The notes under the pieces were generated by a model. The model saw nothing but the letters and a program-made list of their open reading frames with translations, did no database searches and had not been told where the DNA came from. From Flavobacterium sp. J27 (lineage in GTDB: Bacteria; Bacteroidota; Bacteroidia; Flavobacteriales; Flavobacteriaceae), in the NCBI RefSeq assembly GCF_004303025.1, contig NZ_PJQW01000012.1:1-64000 (forward strand): a stretch of 64,000 nt of DNA, written 5' to 3'. The translations under genes were made by a program, and so were the position numbers. Shown in pieces: positions 1-8,513 of this stretch (positions are counted from its first letter, which is position 1; the number at the start of each line of letters is the position of its first letter).

Positions 1-40
1 AAATAGTAGAACTATTTGAAAATCATAGATTTCCAATTCC

Positions 41-820
41 TTATTTTGGTAAACGCTTCGCTTCTTCCCAAAATACATCCATTTCAGCTAAAGTCATATC
101 TGCTAATGATTTTCCTAATTCACCAGCTTTATTTTCTAAATATTGAAATCGCTTCATAAATTTTTTATTGGTTCGCTCCAATGCATCTTCTGGGTTTACT
201 TTTAAAAAACGAGCATAATTAATCATAGAAAATAAAACATCACCAAATTCTGCTTCCATTTTATCTTGATTACCCAATTGAATTTCATCTTGCAACTCTT
301 GTAATTCTTCTTGCACTTTGTCCCATACTTGATGTGGCTCTTCCCAGTCAAAACCTACACCTTTTACTTTATCTTGAATGCGGCTAGCTTTTACTAAAGC
401 TGGCAAACTCTTTGGTACACCTTCTAAAACCGATTTCTTTCCTTCTTTTAACTTCAATTTTTCCCAATTTCTCTTCACCTCTTCTTCATCCACCACTACT
501 ACATCTCCATAAATATGAGGATGACGGTCAATCAATTTATCACAAATAGAATTAGCCACATCAGCAATATCAAAATCATTGGTTTCACTTCCTATTTTAG
601 CATAAAAAACAATATGTAACAACAAATCACCTAACTCTTTTTTTATTTCCTGCATGTCATTATCTAAAATAGCATCACCTAGTTCGTAGGTTTCTTCAAT
701 AGTTAAATGTCGTAGACTTTCTAGCGTTTGCTTTTTATCCCACGGGCATTTTTCTCTTAAATCATCCATGATATCTAATAATCTATTAAAGGCTTGCAAT
801 TGACTTTCTCTATTGTTCAT
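41..820 (-). CDS. mazG: Nucleoside triphosphate pyrophosphohydrolase MazG
   Basis: MazG hydrolyses (d)NTPs to NMP and pyrophosphate in the cytoplasm, cleaning the nucleotide pool and damping (p)ppGpp responses. The 259 residues match the usual two-domain length. The N-terminal MazG domain shows CPWDKKQT at residues 25-32, the metal-binding pair E42-E43 and ELGD at 62-65. A second MazG domain fills roughly residues 146-259, with EFGDVLFSMINYAR near its end. The start ATG at 820 gives the family-typical N-terminus. I find no clear TAnnTTTG box upstream. In flavobacteria mazG often sits near DUF5606, def and ruvX, all of which are in this window. The function is certain at family level. Confidence 0.96.
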   Translation of the reverse strand: MNNRESQLQAFNRLLDIMDDLREKCPWDKKQTLESLRHLTIEETYELGDAILDNDMQEIKKELGDLLLHIVFYAKIGSETNDFDIADVANSICDKLIDRHPHIYGDVVVVDEEEVKRNWEKLKLKEGKKSVLEGVPKSLPALVKASRIQDKVKGVGFDWEEPHQVWDKVQEELQELQDEIQLGNQDKMEAEFGDVLFSMINYARFLKVNPEDALERTNKKFMKRFQYLENKAGELGKSLADMTLAEMDVFWEEAKRLPK

Positions 821-954
821 TGTTTTTGTTATTTAGAATTCCAAAACGAATGCTGTAAAATTAAGTATTATTTTAAGAAATGATGCTATCCATCCTATAT
901 AATTAAAAATTCAACTTTTGTTAATTCACCAAAAGAAATAATTATTAATATTTA

Positions 955-985
955 TTGTTTTTCAATAAATTTTTATTTATTTTTG
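955..985 (+). promoter_or_regulatory. Promoter of the DUF2975/HTH pair
   Basis: A Bacteroidota-type promoter: TTG at 955-957, a 20-bp spacer, and TATTTTTG at 978-985 matching TAnnTTTG. It ends 29 bp before the ATG at 1015. Confidence 0.6.
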
Positions 986-1014
986 ACAAATATTAATTAC
1001 TAATCAAATACAAT

Positions 1015-1551
1015 ATGTCAAAGAAGAACAACATCGTTTTTAAAGGTTTAAGTATTATAACTTGGCTTATTTTTGTAGGTTTATGTATTGAAGCAGGTGG
1101 CTTATTGGTTAATTTCTTTATCAGTATTTTTAAACCAGAATGGATACCGAATTTGTATCAGAAATTAGATTTAACAGCAGTATACAATCAAAATAAATTC
1201 CTTTTTTTTGGAACGTATAGTTTTATCTTGTTTATTGCTGTTTTGAAAGTTGTCCTTTTCTACATGATTATTAAATTAACTTACAAAATCAATTTAGAAA
1301 AACCATTTAGCCCATTTGTTTTAAAACAAATTTCCCACATTAGTTATTACACTTTTTCTATAGGTATATTGAGTTATATTGGACAACAATCTAATAAAAA
1401 CTTAATGCATAAAGGGTTTGACACCAATTCTATACATCCCTTTTTACCCGATAGTCAAGCTTTTATTCTCATGGCAGGAATTATCTATATAATTGCTGTT
1501 ATTTTTGCAAAAGGAATTGAACTACAGAATGAAAATGAATTAACTATATAA
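1015..1551 (+). CDS. DUF2975 family four-helix membrane protein
   Basis: A 178-residue integral membrane protein with four predicted hydrophobic segments, at roughly residues 10-35, 62-88, 103-122 and 148-166. A short soluble loop lies between the first two. Size, topology and partner gene match the DUF2975 family, which has no established biochemical role. A YozG-type HTH gene starts 2 bp downstream, and the two are surely co-transcribed. That pairing is characteristic of DUF2975 and suggests a membrane sensor or effector controlled with a small DNA-binding protein; this is inference. The signal depends on hydrophobicity and context, since no catalytic motif is visible. Confidence 0.75.
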   Translation: MSKKNNIVFKGLSIITWLIFVGLCIEAGGLLVNFFISIFKPEWIPNLYQKLDLTAVYNQNKFLFFGTYSFILFIAVLKVVLFYMIIKLTYKINLEKPFSPFVLKQISHISYYTFSIGILSYIGQQSNKNLMHKGFDTNSIHPFLPDSQAFILMAGIIYIIAVIFAKGIELQNENELTI

Positions 1552-1553
1552 GT

Positions 1554-1757
1554 ATGCCAATAGTTGTAAATCTTGACGTAATGATGGCAAAAAGAAAAAT
1601 GTCATTGAACGAGCTCTCAGAGAAAGTGGAATTAACACTCTCCAATCTTTCTATTTTAAAAACAGGTAAAGCGAAAGCTATTCGATTTAGTACGCTAGAA
1701 GCTATTTGTAAAGCTTTAGAATGTCAACCTGGCGATATTTTAGAATATATTGATTAA
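1554..1757 (+). CDS. Small XRE/YozG-type helix-turn-helix regulator
   Basis: A 67-residue protein that is almost entirely one Cro/C1-type HTH. The helix-turn-helix falls at MSLNELSEKVELTLSNLS, followed by a recognition-helix region and the typical C-terminal ALECQPGDILEYID. It belongs to the short YozG-like group that pairs with DUF2975 membrane proteins. It starts 2 bp after the stop of the DUF2975 gene, so translation is probably coupled. It probably regulates its own operon, but no operator is obvious beyond the promoter at 955-985. Confidence 0.88.
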   Translation: MPIVVNLDVMMAKRKMSLNELSEKVELTLSNLSILKTGKAKAIRFSTLEAICKALECQPGDILEYID

Positions 1758-1802
1758 TTTTCCTTTTTAAAGTATCTTTATAATCCATTTTAAAACAAAA
1801 TT

Positions 1803-2168
1803 ATGAATCACCAAGCCAAATCCATACGTCCTTTTATTGGGGCCAAGAATTATGAAATATCTAGAAAGTTCTATTTAAACTTAGGTTTTCAAGAAAGTAT
1901 TTTAGAACCAAATATGAGCTATTTCTATTCAGGTGATTTTGGCTTTTATCTTCAAAATGCCTACGTAAAAGATTGGGTAGACAATACTATGGTTTTTATG
2001 GAAGTGGAAGATGTGTATACTTTTTGGAATGAATTACAAAAACTAGGATTACCTGAAAAATATGAAGGAGTAAAAATTGTTCCAGTTAGAGAACTTCCTT
2101 GGGGAAGAGAATGTTTTGTTCATGATCCTTCAGGAATATTATGGCATTTTGGAAATTTTAATACATAA
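1803..2168 (+). CDS. VOC-fold glyoxalase/bleomycin-resistance family protein
   Basis: A 121-residue single VOC-fold protein with the usual two beta-alpha-beta-beta-beta halves. FIGAKNYEISRKFYLNLGF marks the first strand and helix, and the C-terminal half ends in FVHDPSGILWHFGNF, where the last-strand metal-ligand position of the fold lies. Members range from glyoxalases and dioxygenases to antibiotic-binding proteins, so the substrate cannot be assigned. A weak -7-like box, TATCTTTA at 1773-1780, precedes it. The gene ends at a bidirectional terminator and is convergent with the DUF5606 gene. Confidence 0.82.
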   Translation: MNHQAKSIRPFIGAKNYEISRKFYLNLGFQESILEPNMSYFYSGDFGFYLQNAYVKDWVDNTMVFMEVEDVYTFWNELQKLGLPEKYEGVKIVPVRELPWGRECFVHDPSGILWHFGNFNT

Positions 2169-2195
2169 AAAAAGTCCTAATTTAAGGACTTTTTT
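2167..2195. terminator. Bidirectional rho-independent terminator
   Basis: The stem AGTCCT (2173-2178) pairs with AGGACT (2185-2190) around a 6-nt loop. It is flanked by seven A on one side and six T on the other, so it can stop both the VOC gene (+) and the DUF5606 gene (-). Confidence 0.85.
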
Positions 2196-2215
2196 AGTAT
2201 ACGATAATTTTAAAA

Positions 2216-2638
2216 TTATTCTGCTTTTTCTTCTTTAGCTTCTTCTGTTAAAGCTTCAACCGATACAAAACCTTTTGGCTGTAGTAAGTTGTACCAATTT
2301 AAAATCTTTTTTATATCAGAAGTATACACTCTTTCCTCATCAAATTCTGGTAATACTTCACGAAAATAAGCTTTTAATGTAGCATCATCTTCTTTGTGAG
2401 AAATAGTTGTTCCATCGTTTTCTTTTGTAGCAATTGCTTTAAAAACGTCTGATAAACGAATTTCTTCAGTATAGGTATAAACAGCTATTTCAGATAACAA
2501 ACTTACATTACTTCTCATTCCTACTGTAATACGTTTTCCGTCTAATAAAGACTCTGCAACAAATCCTGTTCTTGTTTGTATTTTTAATTCATATAAACCT
2601 GGTTTCCCAGAAATAGCTAATATTTTTTGAATACTCAT
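2216..2638 (-). CDS. DUF5606 domain protein
   Basis: A 140-residue soluble protein conserved across Bacteroidota as DUF5606. The start is MSIQKILAISGKPGLYEL and the family-typical TSDIKKILNWYNLL block lies near residues 106-119. The C-terminus is a Glu/Ala-rich tail. No enzymatic motif is visible and the function is unknown. It lies 102 bp downstream of def on the same strand and has its own -7 box, TATATTTG, on the minus strand at 2662-2669. The recurrent neighbourhood with def, ruvX and mazG in flavobacteria (from memory) hints at a housekeeping role in translation or nucleotide quality control, which is inference only. Confidence 0.85.
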   Translation of the reverse strand: MSIQKILAISGKPGLYELKIQTRTGFVAESLLDGKRITVGMRSNVSLLSEIAVYTYTEEIRLSDVFKAIATKENDGTTISHKEDDATLKAYFREVLPEFDEERVYTSDIKKILNWYNLLQPKGFVSVEALTEEAKEEKAE

Positions 2639-2661
2639 GTTGTTTTAAATTTTAAAGATGG

Positions 2662-2669
2662 CAAATATA
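2662..2669 (-). promoter_or_regulatory. -7 box of the DUF5606 gene
   Basis: Reads TATATTTG on the minus strand, 24 bp upstream of the ATG at 2638. No clear -33 TTG is visible. Confidence 0.5.
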
Positions 2670-2740
2670 TAATTTTAGTTGAAAGATTAAAAGATTAAAA
2701 GCTGAAAGTTCAAATTTATTAAATATAGATTTAACGCCTT

Positions 2741-3328
2741 TTATCTTCCTTTAACTTTAGCAAATTTCATTTTATAATCTGGTCTTGCTTTACCTTCTAA
2801 AATATTATTTAATTTTTTTCCTATTAATTTCTTTTTCAAGGCAGACAAATGGTCTGTGAATAAAATCCCTTCTATATGATCATACTCATGCTGAATAACA
2901 CGAGCAATTAACCCAGAATAATTTTCCGTTTTTTTATTAAAATCCTCATCATAATATTCAATTGTAATTGTCTCATGTCTAAAAACATCTTCTCTTACAT
3001 CTGGAATACTTAAACAACCTTCATTAAATCCCCAAACATCGCCTTCTTCTTTAACAATTTTAGCATTTATAAATGTTTTTTTGAAAGATTTCAATTCTGC
3101 TGCTTCTTCTTTAGAAACATCATCACTATCCGCAAAAGGAGCTGTGTCAACAATAAAAATTCGAATGGGTAATCCTACTTGTGGAGCAGCTAAACCTACT
3201 CCAGATGCATGATACATCGTTTCATACATATTACTTATTGTTTCTTTTAAATTAGGATACTCTGGTGTTATTACTTCTCCTACTTTCCTTAAAACGGGTT
3301 CACCGTATCCGTATATTGATAAAATCAT
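2741..3328 (-). CDS. def: Peptide deformylase
   Basis: Removes the formyl group from the initiator methionine of nascent proteins, using a catalytic metal. All three signature motifs are intact: GVGLAAPQ at residues 43-50, EGCLS at 103-107 with the Cys ligand, and HEYDH at 147-151 with two His ligands and the catalytic Glu. At 195 residues it is normal length. There is a short acidic insertion around residues 67-80, as seen in Bacteroidota deformylases. The ATG at 3328 follows a minus-strand TAATTTTG box at 3353-3360. In many flavobacteria def directly adjoins ruvX; here the arginine cluster lies between them. Confidence 0.97.
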   Translation of the reverse strand: MILSIYGYGEPVLRKVGEVITPEYPNLKETISNMYETMYHASGVGLAAPQVGLPIRIFIVDTAPFADSDDVSKEEAAELKSFKKTFINAKIVKEEGDVWGFNEGCLSIPDVREDVFRHETITIEYYDEDFNKKTENYSGLIARVIQHEYDHIEGILFTDHLSALKKKLIGKKLNNILEGKARPDYKMKFAKVKGR

Positions 3329-3352
3329 TAGTTAGTACATTTTAATAAAGTG

Positions 3353-3360
3353 CAAAATTA
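3353..3360 (-). promoter_or_regulatory. -7 box of def
   Basis: Reads TAATTTTG on the minus strand, 25 bp upstream of the def ATG. Confidence 0.5.
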
Positions 3361-3507
3361 AACAATTAAATTATATGTTTCACTAGATTTTTTACCTCAT
3401 AAAAAGATAATTTATTTACAAAAACTATTTAAAAAGATAAAAAATCTAAATAGTAAAATTTAAAGTATTATTTATCTTTTTTTAACTAAATTTACAAATA
3501 ATAAATC

Positions 3508-3515
3508 TATATTTG
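3508..3515 (+). promoter_or_regulatory. -7 box of the arginine cluster
   Basis: TATATTTG lies 23 bp before the GNAT ATG at 3538 and is the only clear promoter of the eight-gene cluster. Just upstream, AAAAGATAAA near 3431-3440 and TTTATCTTTT at 3471-3480 form an inverted repeat. With CTATTT/AAATAG (about 3426-3454) it could act as an operator or leader hairpin. No ArgR-type box is recognisable. Confidence 0.6.
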
Positions 3516-3537
3516 CTGCCTATTATTAATTTTAACT

Positions 3538-4200
3538 ATGCAATTTACAATTGAACAAGCTTCAGAAAAGCATTTACATTATGCCGAAGCTATTTGTAAC
3601 GAAATGGAAGCCTCTGCAAAAGTTAGAGGTACTGGTATTGCTAAGCGTTCACCAGAGTATCTTCAAAAAAAGATGATACAAGGAAATGCAATTATTGCTG
3701 TAACAGAAACTGGTAATTGGGCTGGATTTTGTTATATTGAAGTGTGGAGTCATGAAAAATTTGTTGCTAATTCTGGTTTAATTGTTTCACCTGAGTTTCG
3801 GGAATTTGGCTTAGCCAAAAGAATAAAGCAAGCTATTTTTAAATTGTCTAGAAGTAAGTACCCTAATTCTAAAATTTTTGGACTAACCACAGGTTTAGCG
3901 GTTATGAAAATTAATAGCGATTTAGGTTATGAACCGGTAACGTATTCTGAATTGACTCAAGATGAAGATTTTTGGAAAGGTTGCACTTCGTGTATTAATT
4001 ACGAAATTTTAGTTAGTAAAGACAGAAAAAATTGTATGTGTACTGCTATGATTTGGGATCCAGTAGAAAAAGAAAAAGACAAAAAGTTAAAAATAGAACA
4101 AAAAGTTATCGCCAAAGAGCGATTAAGTAGAATGAAGAAAAAACATTCTTTATTGAAAATAATATCAATGAAATTTAAAAAAAAAGTAAAACTTTTTTAA
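3538..4200 (+). CDS. GNAT-family acyltransferase opening the arginine cluster
   Basis: A 220-residue GNAT-fold protein. The acyl-CoA-binding core is LIVSPEFREFGLAKRIKQAI at residues 81-100, and GLTTGLAVMKINSDLGYEPV is the second half of the fold. After the core it carries a cysteine group, C149-x2-C152 and C166-x-C168, resembling a small metal site. A strongly basic tail ends the protein. It is the first gene of the arginine cluster and the cluster has no argA or argJ. The parsimonious role is therefore the first step, N-acylation of glutamate (N-acetyl or N-succinyl). This is inferred from position and fold; the specific activity is unproven. Confidence 0.75.
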   Translation: MQFTIEQASEKHLHYAEAICNEMEASAKVRGTGIAKRSPEYLQKKMIQGNAIIAVTETGNWAGFCYIEVWSHEKFVANSGLIVSPEFREFGLAKRIKQAIFKLSRSKYPNSKIFGLTTGLAVMKINSDLGYEPVTYSELTQDEDFWKGCTSCINYEILVSKDRKNCMCTAMIWDPVEKEKDKKLKIEQKVIAKERLSRMKKKHSLLKIISMKFKKKVKLF

Positions 4201-4226
4201 ACCTTATTTAAAATCGAATTATAGCA

Positions 4227-5444
4227 ATGAAAAAGAAAATCGTTTTAGCATATAGTGGTGGTTTAGACACGTCTTTTTGTGCCGTTTATCTCTCGAAAAA
4301 ATTAAAGTATGAGGTGCATGCGGTAACCGTAAATACGGGAGGCTTTTCACAGGAAGAAATCGATGCTATTGAAAAACGTGCTTATGAACTAGGTGTACAT
4401 TCCTACACTTGTGTAGATGCAATGGAAGATTACTATACAACTTGTGTAAAATATTTAATTTTTGGAAATGTACTAAAAAACAATACTTACCCTTTATCGG
4501 TTAGTGCAGAAAGAACCATTCAAGCAAAAACCATTGCCGATTATGCTCTTCAAATTCAAGCAGAAGCGGTAGCACACGGAAGTACAGGAGCTGGTAATGA
4601 TCAAGTACGATTTGATGTCATTTTTAATATTCTTTGCCCAAATATTACTATTATAACACCAATACGCGATTTAAAACTTTCTAGAGAAGCAGAAATTCAA
4701 TTTTTACAAGAGAATGGTTTTGAAATTAATTTTGAAAAAGCACTCTATTCGATTAATAAAGGCTTATGGGGAACGTCAGTTGGAGGAAAAGAAACGCTTA
4801 CTTCTCATGGCTATTTACCAGAACAGGCTTTCCCGTCTCAATTAAATACGGCAGTAGCTCCTTCTACAGATGTAACACTTCATTTTGAAAAGGGAGAAAT
4901 AGTAGGTATTAATAATAAAATATTTTCCAATCCTGTAGAGGCCATTCAACATCTTGAAAATATTGCAGCTCCTTATGCAATTGGAAGAGATATACATGTT
5001 GGTGATACCATTGTAGGTATAAAAGGAAGAGTTGGTTTTGAAGCTGCTGCTGCCATTTTAATATTAAAAGGACATCATCTTTTAGAAAAACACACCTTAT
5101 CAAAATTTCAATTGAATCTGAAATCGCAATTAGCAGACTGGTATGGAAGTTGGCTACATGAAGGTTTGTTTTTAGATCCAGCGATGAGAGATATAGAAGC
5201 TTTCTTTGAAAGTACTCAAGATAAAGTAACTGGAAAAGTATTTATTACGCTTTTGCCTTATCGTTATATTTTGAATGGTATTGAATCTGAAAATGATTTA
5301 ATGAATGCTAAATTCGGTAGTTATGGTGAAATGAATTTAGGATGGTCTGGAGAAGATGTAAAAGGGTATTCAAAAATTATTAGCAATTCACTTTCTATTT
5401 ATCATAAAGTGAATGCCGCTCAAAAAGAAGTCAATGCAAACTAA
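4227..5444 (+). CDS. argG: Argininosuccinate synthase
   Basis: Condenses citrulline with aspartate using ATP, the penultimate step of arginine synthesis. The N-terminal PP-loop AYSGGLDTS is at residues 8-16, and the family blocks HGSTGAGNDQVRFD and ITPIRDLKLSREAEI are present. At 405 residues it has normal length. It starts 26 bp after the GNAT gene and its last codons overlap argC by 11 bp, which indicates translational coupling. Placing argG near the front of the cluster is usual in Bacteroidota. There are no missing catalytic blocks. Confidence 0.97.
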   Translation: MKKKIVLAYSGGLDTSFCAVYLSKKLKYEVHAVTVNTGGFSQEEIDAIEKRAYELGVHSYTCVDAMEDYYTTCVKYLIFGNVLKNNTYPLSVSAERTIQAKTIADYALQIQAEAVAHGSTGAGNDQVRFDVIFNILCPNITIITPIRDLKLSREAEIQFLQENGFEINFEKALYSINKGLWGTSVGGKETLTSHGYLPEQAFPSQLNTAVAPSTDVTLHFEKGEIVGINNKIFSNPVEAIQHLENIAAPYAIGRDIHVGDTIVGIKGRVGFEAAAAILILKGHHLLEKHTLSKFQLNLKSQLADWYGSWLHEGLFLDPAMRDIEAFFESTQDKVTGKVFITLLPYRYILNGIESENDLMNAKFGSYGEMNLGWSGEDVKGYSKIISNSLSIYHKVNAAQKEVNAN

Positions 5445-6405
5445 AATAAAAGTAGGAATTATAGGTGCTGCCGGTTATACAGGTGGCGAACTCATTCGAT
5501 TATTACTCCATCATCCAAATGTAAAAATTAACGCTGCTATCAGTAGAAGTAATACTGGTAAACCAGTTTATGCTGTACATACGGATTTATTTGGAGAAAC
5601 TGAATTACTATTTAAGAATGAATATGTTAACTCAGACGTTTTATTTTTGTGTTTACCACACAAAGAAAGTAAAACTTGGTTAGAAGAAAATACCGTTTCC
5701 GATACAACTAAAATCATTGATTTAGGAAACGATTTTAGATTAGATGGTAATTTCTCAAAAGGTGAATTTATTTACGGTTTATCAGAAACCAATTGGGAAA
5801 GCATAAAAAAAACAAACTATGTAGCTAATCCTGGTTGTTTTGCAACTGCTATACAATTAGCATTATTACCATTGGCTCAAGAAAAATTATTAAATAAAGT
5901 GTACACAACGGGTATAACGGGCGCAACGGGCGCAGGACAACAATTGCAACCTACCTCACATTTTAGTTGGAGAACTAATAATATTTCGGCTTATAAAACC
6001 TTGACACATCAACATGTACCAGAAATTTGTAAAACCTTAGAACGTTTCAACAAAGAGAAAGTACAATTACAATTTGTGCCCTGGAGAGGTGATTTTACGA
6101 GAGGAATTTTTACCAGTTCTACAGTAGAAACGTATTTGTCTTTGGAATCAGTTTATGCGATTTATGAAACCTATTATAAAAACAATCCGTTTGTATTTGT
6201 CTCTCGTAATACGATTGATTTAAAACAAGTAGTCAATACCAATAAATGTTTGATTCATATTGAAAAACAAGGAGAACAAGTGGTTATCCACTCTATTATA
6301 GACAATTTAATTAAAGGAGCTTCTGGTCAAGCCATTCAAAACATGAACATTATGATGGGTTGGGAACCAACTTTAGGTTTAAAACTAAAAGCATCCGCAT
6401 TTTAA
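5434..6405 (+). CDS. argC: N-acyl-gamma-glutamyl-phosphate reductase
   Basis: NADPH-dependent reduction of N-acyl-glutamyl phosphate to the semialdehyde. With the start at 5434 the protein begins MQTKIKVGIIGAAGYTGGEL. The nucleotide-binding GAAGYTG falls at residues 11-17 and the catalytic cysteine at C135 in NPGCFAT. I prefer this start to the ATG at 5413, which would add the charged stretch MPLKKKS and lengthen the overlap with argG. The length of 323 residues fits the family. The overlap with argG is 11 bp, and argD follows 13 bp downstream. Confidence 0.96.
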   Translation: MQTKIKVGIIGAAGYTGGELIRLLLHHPNVKINAAISRSNTGKPVYAVHTDLFGETELLFKNEYVNSDVLFLCLPHKESKTWLEENTVSDTTKIIDLGNDFRLDGNFSKGEFIYGLSETNWESIKKTNYVANPGCFATAIQLALLPLAQEKLLNKVYTTGITGATGAGQQLQPTSHFSWRTNNISAYKTLTHQHVPEICKTLERFNKEKVQLQFVPWRGDFTRGIFTSSTVETYLSLESVYAIYETYYKNNPFVFVSRNTIDLKQVVNTNKCLIHIEKQGEQVVIHSIIDNLIKGASGQAIQNMNIMMGWEPTLGLKLKASAF

Positions 6406-6418
6406 AAATATTCACATT

Positions 6419-7582
6419 ATGAAACTATTTGATGTATATCCCTTATTTGATTTAAACTTCATAGAAGCTGAAGGCAGTTATTTATGGAATGATAGAAATG
6501 AAAAATATTTAGACCTATATGGTGGTCATGCAGTTATATCTATTGGTCATAGTCATCCAACTTATGTAAAAATGATTACTAGACAATTGCATAATATTGG
6601 TTTTTATTCTAATTCGGTACGCATACCCATACAAGAAGAAGTGGCCAAACAATTAGGGAAATTAAGTGGGTATGAGGATTACGAATTTTTTATGTGTAAT
6701 TCAGGAGCAGAAGCCAATGAAAATGCTTTAAAATTAGCTTCTTTCCATACCAATAAGAAAAAAGTAATTTGCTTTACAAAAGCGTTTCACGGAAGAACTG
6801 CTGCAGCTGTTGCCGCAACCGATAATAAAAAAATTATTGCACCTATAAATGAAACAGATAATTTTATCTTTTTACCTTTTAATGAAATTGAAGTTTTAGA
6901 AGATGCTTTTAAAAATAATGAGATTGCTGCTGTAATTATTGAAGGAATTCAAGGTGTGGGCGGTGTTCAAATACCTACTACTCCATTTTTACAAAAGATA
7001 CGAACCCTATGCGATCGTTATCAGGCGTTACTTATTTTAGACGAAATTCAATCGGGTTATGGAAGAACGGGTAAATTCTTTGCACATCAGCATGCTAATA
7101 TTAAAGCCGACATCGTTACGATTGCAAAAGGTATGGGAAATGGTTTTCCTGTTGGTGGCGTAATTATTTCTCCTGAAATTGAAGCTAAACATGGTTTGTT
7201 AGGAACTACTTTCGGAGGCAATTATCTTGCTTGTGCAGCATCAAAAGCCGTTTTGGAAGTCATGGAATCTGAAAAATTAATGACAAATGCTAAGGAAATG
7301 GGCGATTATTTGTACCAACAATTAAAAGAGGATGAAATTATCAAAGAAATCCGTTATCAAGGACTTATGTTTGGTATTGAATTAAAAATGCCTTGTGCGC
7401 CTTTTAGAAATCAATTGTTGCAAGATTTTAGAATTCTAACTGGAAATGCCTCTTGCCCTAACACACTTCGGATTTTACCCGCTTTGAACATTTCCAAAAA
7501 GGAATTGGATGTTTTCATCAGTGCTTTTAAAACCGTTTCAAAATTAAACATAAAAAAAAATGAACAAATTCTTCTCTGTTAA
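6419..7582 (+). CDS. argD: Acyl-ornithine aminotransferase
   Basis: A PLP-dependent class-III aminotransferase making N-acyl-ornithine from the semialdehyde and glutamate. NSGAEANE at residues 94-101 contacts the cofactor phosphate, D208 in LDEIQSGYGR binds the PLP ring nitrogen, and K237 in IAKGMGNGFPVGG is the Schiff-base lysine. The length is 387 residues. Its 3' end overlaps the start of the carbamoyltransferase gene by 23 bp, so the two are translated from one message. Acetyl- versus succinyl-ornithine cannot be distinguished from this sequence. Confidence 0.95.
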   Translation: MKLFDVYPLFDLNFIEAEGSYLWNDRNEKYLDLYGGHAVISIGHSHPTYVKMITRQLHNIGFYSNSVRIPIQEEVAKQLGKLSGYEDYEFFMCNSGAEANENALKLASFHTNKKKVICFTKAFHGRTAAAVAATDNKKIIAPINETDNFIFLPFNEIEVLEDAFKNNEIAAVIIEGIQGVGGVQIPTTPFLQKIRTLCDRYQALLILDEIQSGYGRTGKFFAHQHANIKADIVTIAKGMGNGFPVGGVIISPEIEAKHGLLGTTFGGNYLACAASKAVLEVMESEKLMTNAKEMGDYLYQQLKEDEIIKEIRYQGLMFGIELKMPCAPFRNQLLQDFRILTGNASCPNTLRILPALNISKKELDVFISAFKTVSKLNIKKNEQILLC

Positions 7583-8513
7583 CGATATAACAGATTTAAA
7601 TATTTTAGTTAAGGAAGCTATTGCATTAAAAAAAACACCATTACAAAACCAACATCTAGGAAAAGGAAAAACTATTGGTCTGGTTTTTTTAAATTCTAGT
7701 TTGCGTACGAGGTTAAGTACTCAAAAAGCAGCTCAAAATTTAGGGTTACACACCATTATATTAAACGCAAATCAAGAAGCATGGACTTGGGAATTTGAAG
7801 ATGGTGCTATCATGAATGGAAATACAGTAGAACATGTTAAAGATGCAGCCAATGTATTAAGTCAGTATTGCGATATTATTGGTATTCGTTGTTTTGCTGG
7901 TTTGACCAATAAAGAAGAAGATGTTTCAGAAAAAGTGTATTCCCTTTTCGAAAAATATGCTAAAGTTCCAGTAGTTTCTTTAGAATCTGCTACTTTACAT
8001 CCTTTTCAAAGTTTAGCGGATTGCATTACCATTGCGGAACATTTACCAGTAAATAAAAAACCAAAAGTAGTATTAAGTTGGGCACCTCATATAAAACCGA
8101 TTCCTCATGCTGTAGGTAATTCTTTTGCGCAATGGATGCAAGAAACTGATTACGATTTTGTGATTACACATCCTGAAGGTTATGAATTAGACCCTCAGTT
8201 TACAAATGGTGTAACCATTGAATATAATCAGGAAAAAGCGCTTGAAAATGCCGATTTTGTATATGTAAAAAATTGGTCCTCTTTTAAAAATTATGGTAAA
8301 CTAATTCCTGTTGAGGAAGATTGGTTACTAACTAATGAAAAACTAAAAGCAAGTAATAACGCCAAAATCATGCATTGCTTACCCGTAAGAAGAAATGTTG
8401 AAATTAGCGATGAAGTATTAGATAGTGAAAATGCATTGGTATATCAACAAGCCAATAACAGAACCTATGCTGCTCAAATTGTATTGCAGAAAATATTAGA
8501 AAATCATGAATAA
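7560..8513 (+). CDS. argF': N-acyl-L-ornithine carbamoyltransferase (ArgF' type)
   Basis: Transfers carbamoyl phosphate to an acylated ornithine. The carbamoyl-phosphate motif SSLRTR lies at residues 46-51 and HCLPVRR near the C-terminus. The overall sequence follows the Bacteroides SOTCase and Xanthomonas AOTCase subgroup rather than classical OTCases. By my remembered alignment, residue 90 is the determinant: Pro90 in the succinyl-ornithine enzyme of B. fragilis and Glu in the acetyl-ornithine enzyme of Xanthomonas. Here it is Val, within NGNTVEH at residues 86-92, so the acyl specificity is open. It overlaps argD by 23 bp and argB by 8 bp. The 317-residue length is as expected. Confidence 0.93.
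   Translation: MNKFFSVNDITDLNILVKEAIALKKTPLQNQHLGKGKTIGLVFLNSSLRTRLSTQKAAQNLGLHTIILNANQEAWTWEFEDGAIMNGNTVEHVKDAANVLSQYCDIIGIRCFAGLTNKEEDVSEKVYSLFEKYAKVPVVSLESATLHPFQSLADCITIAEHLPVNKKPKVVLSWAPHIKPIPHAVGNSFAQWMQETDYDFVITHPEGYELDPQFTNGVTIEYNQEKALENADFVYVKNWSSFKNYGKLIPVEEDWLLTNEKLKASNNAKIMHCLPVRRNVEISDEVLDSENALVYQQANNRTYAAQIVLQKILENHE

Noticed and set aside
3361..3507. Arginine riboswitch or T-box upstream of the arginine cluster
   Set aside because: The region is AT-rich with only short inverted repeats and lies upstream of the -7 box, so it would not be in the transcript.
5413..5433. Upstream ATG for argC
   Set aside because: It adds MPLKKKS in front of the conserved N-terminus and deepens the overlap with argG; the ATG at 5434 fits the family start.
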